DNA from: Pelargonium cotyledonis
Lineage: Eukaryota > Streptophyta > Magnoliopsida > Geraniales > Geraniaceae
Length of the DNA stretch: 27,157 nucleotides
Reading direction: 5' to 3'
Assembly: GCA_036897625.1 (NCBI GenBank)
Contig: JAYMTA010000539.1
Span: 1 to 27,157, forward strand
Shown: positions 20,530 to 27,157 of the stretch, in pieces
How positions within the stretch are numbered: the first letter of the stretch is position 1
Layout of the letters: each line of letters opens with the position of its first letter
Notes under the pieces: model-generated
Databases searched by the model: none
What the model saw: only the letters and a program-made list of their open reading frames with translations
Told to the model about the DNA's origin: nothing
Program-made: the position numbers and the translations under genes

Positions 20530-22546
20530 ATGGCAATGGCAAGTTTTCAGTGCCTCACTTGTGTTCAAACCATTGGGTTGATCAGATCAAAAGATCAGTT
20601 GAGCATGGTCATGAGGAAGATCAAGCTATGTCAGATGTGAAGTTCTGGTTTCAGAGCAAGATGATAAGGAAGGTTTTGGTAAAAACAGCAACAGAAAGAA
20701 GCTAAAGATTCTGATAGCTGGTGGTGGCATAGGAGGACTAGTCTTGGCACTTGCTGCCAAACACACTGGCTTTGATGTCAAGGTCTTTGAGAAAGATTTG
20801 AGTGTAATCAGAGGAGAAGGCCGTCACCGCGGCCCGATTCAGCTCATGAGTAGTGCTCTTGCTGCACTGAAAGCCATTGATGCAAATGTGTGTTCACAAG
20901 TAGCAGAAGCAGGCTGTGTTTTAGGAAACAGAACCAATGGTTTTGCTGATGGCATTTCAGGCAAATGGTATATACATTGAAAGAATGTGAAGTCTGTCGT
21001 CATTTTGATATACACGTTCTTTATACTTGTTCTTTTATGAATCTTAAATCATGACCTATATTGAATCATTTTTGTCCTCAGGTTGATCAAGTTTGATCTC
21101 TTGGGACCTGCTGTGAAAAGGGGACTTCCTGTGTCTCAAGTGATTTGTAGAATGAAACTGCAAGAGATCTTGGTGAAGGCGGTCGGGTTTGACATTCTGA
21201 GCAACGAGTCTCCAGTTGTGGACTTCATTGAAGAAACTGACAAGGTCACTGTGCATGGTTCTTGGAGATGGAAACCATTGTGTTGGTGACATCTTGGTTG
21301 GGGCTGATGGAATATGGTCTCAAGTGTGTTACTATTTGTACCTTTTTGCTTGTTTTAGACTAGTTTTTACTTCAAATTCACATGTTGTTTCTTCGTTTCA
21401 ATATCATAATTAGGTGCGCCGGAAGCTATTTGGAAAGCAAGATGCGAAATATTCCAACTATACATGCTATAGCGGAGTATTGGATTTGGTTGCACCAGAT
21501 ATTGGGTACGTAGTATAACCTTCAGTTTTCTAGAAAACTGTTTTCTGCAACTGAACGAGTTTTTAATGTCGGGTTTTCTTATATATTGTGGTTTGAATTA
21601 GGTGGAGGAAGTTCTTGGGATCGAACAAGTACTTTGTTGTGAGTGATGTTGGGAATGGGAAGATGCAATGGTTTGCTTTCACTAAGGAGCCACCAATGAA
21701 GACCAATCCTCCTAGTTCTAGTCCTGGAGGCAAAAAGGGAAGGGTTGTGGAGGTGTTTGGGAATTGGTGTTGTGAAGTGGTGGATCTAATTACAGCGACG
21801 GAAGAAGAAAACATACTGCAACGCGACATATATGATCGTGATATGATGTATAGTTGGGGAATGGGCGCATGACATTGCTAGGTGACGCAGCTCATCCTAT
21901 GCTCCCGAATCTGGGTCAAGGCAGGTGCATGACACTTGAGGTTGATCACTCACTTCTCGTTAAAGATCAAATATATATGATGTTAATTTGTTGACGATTG
22001 GGGACATCGTTTAATTTGTACCTTACAGGATTGTTACCAACTTATGGTTGAGCTTGACAAGGTAGCCAAAAGTGATTCGGATGCTGAAATGTCACAGCAA
22101 ATTGTCCTCGCCCTTAGACGGTATGAGAAGAAAAGAATGTTCCGTGTTAGCATAATGCATGGAGCAAGCCGAATCGCGTCAGAGTTGCTAGCCTATTACG
22201 AATCTCACCCGGTACGTATGTACGTACTAATAATCAATCAATCACATCAGCACTGCTTTATGCATGTATGCGCCCGCGTATTGTTAACAATAGTGAAAAT
22301 GTAATTGATGCAGCAACTGTTCAATCCGCGGATTGCGAATCCGGCTTTTCGTATAGTAGGACGCATGTTAGTGCAGTCTTCTTTCTCCAAACTGGTCACT
22401 TGGATAGTGGCAGGTCAAGGTAAGAAAAATGCATTTCCAATGTGAGAAAACAAAAAAAAAAAAAAAATCTAAACCAATAAACTTGTGATTGTGCATTGTG
22501 TGGACTTATTGCAGATTACGGTGAAAGAGAGGAAAAGGGTTGCTGA
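20530..22546 (+). pseudogene. Zeaxanthin-epoxidase-like FAD monooxygenase without FHA domain, three frameshifts
   Basis: Inferred exons: 20530-20967, 21082-21323, 21414-21505, 21602-21940, 22029-22211, 22314-22419 and 22515-22546, all with good splice sites. FAD motifs are clear: AGGGIGG (about 20711-20731), GEGRHRGPIQL, GADGIW at the end of exon 2, RDIYDR and LLGDAAHPMLPNLGQG (exon 4), then DCYQLMVELDK in exon 5. These match plant zeaxanthin epoxidase, the plastid enzyme of the xanthophyll cycle and abscisic acid route. The frame breaks three times: in the transit-peptide region (ATG frame runs MAMASFQCLTC to a TGA near 20636, while KKLKILIAGGG lies in another frame), near 21254 (TGTGCATGG, one base or four too many) and near 21866 (ATGGGCGCATGA, one base short). 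The product would also end about 480 aa in, at GEREEKGC, with no C-terminal FHA domain (full enzymes are about 660 aa). Most likely a decaying or misassembled ZEP-like paralogue. Confidence 0.85.
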
Positions 22547-23321
22547 AGCTGAAACAATATAATAAAATTGTACATGATCAATTATGTTTGAAATGGTAAT
22601 GACATGAGTGAAGCAAAAGCAAAGAATGATTTTTCTGGTTATTCATGTACTTGTGTTGCTCCAATTAGCCAATAAAACCATTGTCCGTTGCCAATGGTAG
22701 AGCCACCTCCGGAAGAGAATACAAAGTACAATCTCATCAAGACGTTGTAGAGATGTATGCAAAAAATCAATACCTCTAATAAAGTATATATATATATATA
22801 TATATCTCATTTGCGATTAAAATGAAGAACCTTTTTGTTTACTATTTTGTTATTGGAAAAGAGCTTATTAACTAGATAAAAGTCAAAGTCGGGTTAATAA
22901 GTATGTTTGTCATTTTAGTCGTACGGGAAGTCGGTCACAATTCACAAAGTTAGCCTCTTTAGGGAATAGGGATCAACCCGGACACCACCTTGCAGATCTT
23001 TCATAGCCTCACTTTTATCAGTTATAAAAGTTCATGGATTAGATATATAATTCACACTCATTATGTATTGGGTCAAAACAACAAAGTAACCAGATTTAAA
23101 AATAACTTTGTTTAAAATGCCTAAAATTCGCTAAGCATGATTCTTATCAACCATATCGGCAGCGTTATCCATGTTAGAAGAGCATGTGCAACCATCAATA
23201 CTTATCTTGTTCCAATCTACAAGGACTTTAAAATTCTTGTTAACTGAAAACTCATGAACCAACTTGTTTTTTTATTCACATATTTGTTAATATATACTAA
23301 ATATTACAATTACATATGTAT
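22547..23321. other. Intergenic region with TA microsatellite
   Basis: The first ~150 bases are probably the 3'UTR of the epoxidase-like gene (CAATAAAACC near 22670 is a candidate polyadenylation signal). A pure TA microsatellite spans 22785-22805. The remainder is AT-rich with no supported gene. The last 80 bases (ATATTACAATTACATATGTA) are the AT-rich upstream flank usual for plant tRNA genes. Confidence 0.55.
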
Positions 23322-23405
23322 GTCAGGATGGCCGAGTGGTCTAAGGCGCCAGACTCAAGTTCTGGTCCTCTAATGAGGGCGTGGGTTCAAATCCCACTTC
23401 TGACA
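23322..23405 (+). tRNA. tRNA-Leu (anticodon CAA)
   Basis: The 84-base sequence folds as a class II tRNA. The acceptor stem is GTCAGGA with TTCTGAC, and the discriminator is A. The anticodon stem is CCAGA/TCTGG around loop CTCAAGT, giving anticodon CAA for UUG codons. A long variable arm (CCTC TAAT GAGG) and a T arm (GTGGG TTCAAAT CCCAC) follow. Box A (TGGCCGAGTGG) and box B (GGTTCAAATCC) match the Pol III consensus. A T-run terminator of ten T starts about 20 bases downstream (near 23427). There is no intron, and the sequence is of nuclear type, unlike plastid trnL-CAA. Confidence 0.97.
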
Positions 23406-23557
23406 ATATCATATAATTTAAATAAATTTTTTTTTTAATTTTGTATAAAAATAATAGTTAGTAAATAGACAAAATTCAACTCAAGCAAACTAGTCGGGCA
23501 TGAACATCAAGCATCAAACAAATGAGAATGGAGAAGCTAAACCACCAGCCCTCATGC
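23406..23557. other. Short spacer with Pol III terminator
   Basis: A T10 run at about 23427-23436 should stop transcription of the tRNA gene. The rest is AT-rich until the retroelement relic. Confidence 0.6.
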
Positions 23558-23892
23558 TCAGCCAAAGAGAGTAGTTGAAGCTCTTAATACGCTCTCGGCA
23601 TTAACCTGCTCGTTTTGAAAGACGACCAATCCAAACATGCTACAAGAAGATAGGGTACAAAACGTCTCAAAGTTTCCTGCAATTAGAAGCTCTGGAGAAA
23701 GTTGACGACCATTATGACTGTAACCCATAACAACTGGCTGGAAAAACGAAAGACACCGCCCACCTTTGCAGCACTCCAAACCAAACCCGAGCAGGCCAAC
23801 ATCAATGAATGAGGAGATGAGAGTAGTCCTCAACTTCCGAATCACAAAGCTTGCAAATGGAATCTTCAAGAGTCGCAATACTTACTAATCAT
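23558..23892 (-). pseudogene. Non-LTR retrotransposon relic (zf-RVT zinc-binding region)
   Basis: On the minus strand, from about 23885 downward, one frame reads IATLEDSICKLCDSEVEDYS, then HLLIH, a stop and CWPARVW. This has the CxxC...H...C spacing and trailing VW of the zf-RVT domain that follows reverse transcriptase in plant LINE-like proteins. The reading then shifts frame and continues as VVFQNEQVNAESVLRA, which resembles the RNxxVFxN region after it. In-frame stops and a frame change show it is dead. Its 5' side is cut off exactly where the first MITE begins, so the MITE landed in or beside it. Only about 110 codons are left. Confidence 0.65.
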
Positions 23893-23894
23893 AA

Positions 23895-24188
23895 GAGCAT
23901 CCACGTTGTAGGGACTCATAAAAACTCAATCCATTATTGTGACTCACTTGTAAATCTTTAAATAGAATCCACATTCATCAATAAATTTAATAATACAATT
24001 AATACAATTAATTTATGGACACTTATCTGTGTTTGATTGGTTTGTAAGAGTTGTAAAATATATATATGAGGGACGTCCCAACAATAGGGACCGACCCATT
24101 AATTTTTCTTGCTCCATTGAAATGATCAATTTTAGGGACTGACAATTTTGTGTTTCCAAGAAAATGAAGCCCTTCTCTAGAGATGCTC
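23895..24188. mobile_element. MITE copy 1 (PIF/Harbinger-like, TAA target site)
   Basis: The 294 bp element begins GAGCATCCACGTTG and ends AGAGATGCTC, so its ends are short imperfect inverted repeats. It is bounded by TAA at 23892-23894 and TAA at 24189-24191. A 3-base TWA target duplication with short terminal inverted repeats points to PIF/Harbinger-type (Tourist-like) MITEs. It is AT-rich inside and has no coding capacity. It shares start, end and internal strings (AGGGACTCA, CCAAGAAAATGA) with the element that follows. Confidence 0.8.
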
Positions 24189-24191
24189 TAA

Positions 24192-24542
24192 GAGCATCCA
24201 TATTGAAGGGACTCACTTTGAATCTCTTCCCGTTAAATCTGTAAGTTTTTGTCTGCCACATCACTAAGAGATCCAAAATAAAAAATCACTTTATTGTTAG
24301 AACTCAATTTTAAATTTTTAAATAAGATCTACATGTATAAAAAAAATAATATAATTAATACTTGACACTTGTCAAGTTTTTATTGATTTGATAGTAAAAA
24401 AGAGAAGGAGAGAAAAAGTTAAGGGCAGTCCCCAAACTAAGGGACTGACCCCAAACATTTTGCCAACTGCATTGAAGGACTTCTATGGCCCTATGACATT
24501 TTCCCATTACCAAGAAAATGAGAGTCTTGGCTGTGGATGCTC
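24192..24542. mobile_element. MITE copy 2, same family, directly abutting
   Basis: The 351 bp element begins GAGCATCCATATTG and ends GTGGATGCTC, giving perfect 8 bp terminal inverted repeats (GAGCATCC/GGATGCTC). TAA lies on each side (24189-24191, shared with copy 1, and 24543-24545). It is in the same orientation as copy 1 and similar in sequence, but it carries an extra ~57 bases in the middle. Confidence 0.85.
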
Positions 24543-24600
24543 TAAGAATCAACAAAACAATAGTTGTTAGTCCTCTTAATACGTTGATTTGACACAATTG

Positions 24601-24641
24601 ATTTAGATTGTTGCACATCTTTTCTAACTCTTGTTATTTAA
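24601..24641. repeat. 41 bp direct repeat, left copy
   Basis: ATTTAGATTGTTGCACATCT followed by TTTCTAACTCTTGTTATTTAA. The partner at 25964-26004 is identical at 39 of 41 positions. This copy lies 43 bases outside the left end of the foldback element. Confidence 0.9.
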
Positions 24642-24684
24642 GGGTTTTTAAGGCTTTTAGCCTATTTGAGAGATTAATATAGAA

Positions 24685-25967
24685 AAATAGCCATAAATGG
24701 CTTAAATTAAGACATCTAGCCCCCTATTTATTTTATATATTTCATATGTGTGGGCTTAAAGCCAAATGGAGTGGCGTTAAGCCCCTTAGCGCCAGCTGAT
24801 GTGGCGTTAAGGTGCTTAGCGCCACCCAATTCAGCGTTATGCCGTATCGGCGACGGGATGTTCCAGCGAGTTTTTTTTGCTTTTAAAAAAAATCGAAATT
24901 AAATTTAGTAAATTTACAAAATAAAATTACAAGACATGCTATTTGTTATAGTCATTGACAACGACTGCAGCGAAAACGTAATTTCATTGTACTAAGTGAC
25001 ATCGGCTTTAGCCGCAGACCAAAAAAAAATCTCGGGAGCACAATTATTTACATGTACATGTTGTAGCTATTGACAACGACTACAACATAAACAACATTTG
25101 ATTATAGCAAGTGACATCAATTTTAGCCGCAAAAAAAATCCCGATAGTTAAAATTTAATTAAATGTCATGCCACATGGTGCATCATTGACAACTGCAGCA
25201 ACGTAAATGTCCATAATTATGAAAATGTAAAAATGAATGATGAACATAATATATTAAAAAATGATTGAAAAATGAAACAAATTTTTCTATATGTTCGTGT
25301 AATTTCATTTGTTTACTCAATCAATTTTTTCTATTTCCAAGTGCATTGGATCATACAAACATTACTAAAAACCAAAAATGCAAACATATACTCAAATATA
25401 TTTACATTTATTTTGGTTTTTATTTTCTAATTAAAAAACAAATGTCGCCAAAGACCGATCGTCACTTATTACAACCAAATTATGTTTCCGTTGCAACCGT
25501 TGTCAATGAGTAGTCATGTGGCATGACTTCTAATTAAATTTTAACTATTGGGTTTTTTGTACGGCTAATATTGATCACTTGCTATGATTAAATGTCGTTT
25601 ACGTTGTAGTCATTGTCAATAGCTACAACATGTGGCATTAAATGTAAATAATTTTGAACTCCCGAGATTTTTTTTGTTCTGCGGCTAAAGCCGACGTCGC
25701 TTAGTACAATGAAATTACATTTTCGCTGCAGCTGTTGTCAATAACTGCAACAAATTACATATCTTGTAATTTTATTTTGTGAATTTACTAAATTTAATTT
25801 CGTTTTAAAAAAAAAACTCACTAGAATTTCCGTTGCCGATATGGCATAACCCAAATTGGGCGGCGCTAAGCACCTTAACGCCACATCAGCTGGCGCTAAG
25901 GGGCTTAACGCCACTCCAAAATCAATAGGAGGCTAGATGTCTTAATTTAAGCCACTTGTGGCTATTT
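24685..25967. mobile_element. Foldback element with ~540 bp inverted arms (MULE-like or Foldback)
   Basis: The left arm starts AAATAGCCATAAATGGCTTA at 24685; the right arm ends with its reverse complement (...GCCACTTGTGGCTATTT, 25967). The arms match over roughly 24685-25215 and 25500-25967 with scattered indels. They share a GC-rich block with GGCGTTAAG...CTTAGCGCC mini-palindromes (about 24772-24825 and 25858-25916). Each arm carries tandem subrepeats of about 110-115 bases built on ATTGACAACGACTRCARCG...AGTGACATC...TTTAGCCGCA (left arm near 24953, 25068 and 25185). The loop of about 280 bases is AT-rich with no transposase. Long arms made of subrepeats fit Foldback or non-autonomous Mutator-like elements. 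I find no clear 8-10 bp target duplication at the ends. The left arm is longer by ~30 bases near 24735-24765. Confidence 0.8.
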
Positions 25968-26004
25968 AGATTGTTGCACATCTTGTCTAACTCTTGTTGT
26001 TTAA
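25964..26004. repeat. 41 bp direct repeat, right copy
   Basis: Same 41-base sequence as 24601-24641, with G for T in CTTGTCTAAC and G for A in TTGTTGTTTAA. It overlaps the last four bases (ATTT) of the foldback right arm, whereas the left copy is 43 bases away from its arm. Confidence 0.9.
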
Positions 26005-26419
26005 ACGCATAGCTAGGTAGCGAGATGATTGCACTCAAAATGCATCAACAACAAGAATTTGTTTCAAAATTATAATTTCAACTCATTTTTCACATTAATA
26101 TAAATTATATTCGTAATGTCATAATTTGTTACATTTTCAGCTCAATGGCGAATGTTATAAGCTTATTAGTGGACAATTACGAGATTTAATGTTTGGAAAA
26201 GAAAATCAAATTGAGGAGATTAGTTGTAAATTAATTGAATGAAGAGTAAAATGGTCCTTTTGGAATTGTACCAATGAGATCCATAGAAGGATTAAGTACA
26301 AGTTAGTCAAGAAATTAATTTAAATTTAAATAGCATCATGAGATATTTGTGTGTAATTACATTTTACAGACACAAGGCCTTTAGGCTGTCAAATGGCATA
26401 TACAAAAAGTCAAAGTTGA
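26005..26419. other. AT-rich spacer before right-edge gene
   Basis: No gene is seen. The right part should include the 3'UTR of the minus-strand gene that starts at the edge; TTTAAATTTAAATAGC (26320-26335) is AT-rich enough for polyadenylation context. Composition changes sharply from AT-rich to GC-rich at about 26430. Confidence 0.6.
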
Positions 26420-27157
26420 TCAACCTGGAAAGCCACGTGGCGCGGCCCAGTTGGCCCAAATTCCGGCCCCCGGCCCTTGGTCAGGCAACTTTTCTCCGCC
26501 GGATTTCGCATTCCCGAGCACCGCCGTCAACGGAACAAGGTTGTTTTCCGTCGACTTTTGATCTCCCTTCCATTTCTTCCCCGACAAAAAATCCCCACCC
26601 CCAGATTCCGGCGGCTTCCCGGAAGTATGATTCCCGGGGACCGGTCCCAGCTTCGGGGGACAAATGACGGCGCGTAGCTCGTCAACGGCTTTTCTCAAAT
26701 AGTTTCTCTCCACTTGCAACACCTGGAGCTCTTTCTTGACCGCCAAACACGCCTCCGCCACCTCATCGGTTTTCTGCTGATCGGGGTTGCTCGCCACGTG
26801 TACGATCCCGATCTTGCTCAGCGCCAAACTCGGCTTCGTGACGCTGAACGGGAAACCGCCCGTTCTAATCTCCCTCACCTCCGGCAACTTCATGCGCCAC
26901 CGGAACTTTACCAGCGCCCGGTCTTTGACCGGCAACAACGTCCTGGCGTTGACCTCAGTACCGGAAAACACACTCTCCAAAGTCCTTTTACCGGAGAAAC
27001 CACCTTCTTCAGCCACCCTTTTGACCGGCGTTTCGTCGAATTCAACCGACACCGACGATCTCTCCCGATACGAATTGCTTTTCGGAACCTTGAATTGGGA
27101 GAAAGGAGCAGCGTCGTCGTCGAGGTCGAGATCGGAGGTGACGGATCGCCGGACGGA
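26420..27157 (-). CDS. Unrecognised coiled-coil protein, C-terminal part (5' end outside window)
   Basis: An open frame of 245 codons runs from the right edge (27157, complete codon) to a TGA at 26420-26422. It is open upstream of the first ATG in the window (27052), with SVRRSVTSDLDLDDDAAPFS as the first visible residues, so the true start lies outside. Visible parts: an acidic start, a basic/hydrophobic middle (VKFRWRMKLPEVREI, GGFPFSVTKPSLALSKIGI), a heptad-like helix (about 135-170: EVAEACLAVKKELQVLQVER) and a Gly/Pro-rich tail ending APRGFPG. GC content is clearly higher than in the other genes here. I do not recognise the family. Residue usage is protein-like and the frame is long, so I think it is real, but the last ~40 codons could be read-through of an unspliced intron. 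Confidence 0.65.
   Translation of the reverse strand, partial: SVRRSVTSDLDLDDDAAPFSQFKVPKSNSYRERSSVSVEFDETPVKRVAEEGGFSGKRTLESVFSGTEVNARTLLPVKDRALVKFRWRMKLPEVREIRTGGFPFSVTKPSLALSKIGIVHVASNPDQQKTDEVAEACLAVKKELQVLQVERNYLRKAVDELRAVICPPKLGPVPGNHTSGKPPESGGGDFLSGKKWKGDQKSTENNLVPLTAVLGNAKSGGEKLPDQGPGAGIWANWAAPRGFPG

Noticed and set aside
24772..25140. Regularly spaced repeats as a possible CRISPR array
   Set aside because: This is plant nuclear DNA. The repeats are long (~110 bases), imperfect, without unique short spacers, and mirrored in the opposite arm of an inverted-repeat element.
25265..25513. 82-codon open frame on + within the foldback element
   Set aside because: It crosses the AT-rich loop and the start of the right arm; not transposase-like.
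26432..26470. G-box (CCACGTGG) and two GGCCCA motifs suggesting a + strand promoter
   Set aside because: They fall inside the 3' end of the long minus-strand frame and no + strand gene is seen within the window. Reconsider if transcripts show a + strand start here.

Overview
This window is nuclear DNA from a flowering plant, most likely a core eudicot. Genes are split by short AT-rich GT-AG introns. The products are plant-specific families (PHR-type MYB-CC factor, EMSY-like Tudor protein, chloroplast epoxidase-like gene). The intergenic DNA carries MITE, foldback and non-LTR retroelement debris and a nuclear tRNA-Leu gene. A rosid is a reasonable guess from protein resemblance, but I cannot name the species.

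Layout. At 1-1030 there is a short 5'-truncated poly(A) retroposon with flanking duplications. From 1.4 to 5.9 kb on + is an AAK1/NAK-family protein kinase gene (674 aa, seven coding exons plus a 5'UTR exon, one GC-AG intron). From 5.74 to 8.41 kb is intergenic DNA with a small repeat cluster. From 8.41 to 10.22 kb on + is a MYB-CC factor of the PHR1-LIKE family (335 aa, seven exons) whose coiled coil has unusual residues at positions thought to bind SPX/inositol pyrophosphate. From 10.55 to 12.44 kb on - is a four-exon 2-oxoglutarate/Fe(II) dioxygenase of the SRG1/norcoclaurine-synthase-like type with a one-base frameshift in exon 3. It shares a 1.15 kb divergent promoter with the next gene, an EMSY-LIKE chromatin protein (13.6-18.1 kb, +, 439 aa, ten exons). 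From 18.4 to 20.5 kb is AT-rich DNA holding a decayed 5S rRNA copy (-). From 20.5 to 22.55 kb on + is a zeaxanthin-epoxidase-like gene without an FHA domain and broken by three frameshifts. At 23.3 kb is tRNA-Leu(CAA).

The 23.56-26.0 kb stretch is a mobile-element cluster. It holds a non-LTR retrotransposon zinc-finger relic, two head-to-tail MITEs sharing one TAA target site, and a 1.28 kb foldback element with ~540 bp arms flanked by a 41 bp direct repeat. From 26.42 kb to the right edge on - is the 3' part of a GC-rich gene with a coiled coil that I do not recognise.

The intact genes act in unrelated processes (endocytic/kinase signalling, phosphate or developmental transcription, histone reading), as is usual for plant chromosomes. 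The two metabolic genes (dioxygenase and epoxidase-like) are the broken ones. I see no CRISPR array, operon or self-contained new defence or biosynthetic system. The most interesting items are the altered PHR coiled coil, the decayed 5S copy, the foldback element with its flanking repeat, and the disrupted epoxidase-like gene.
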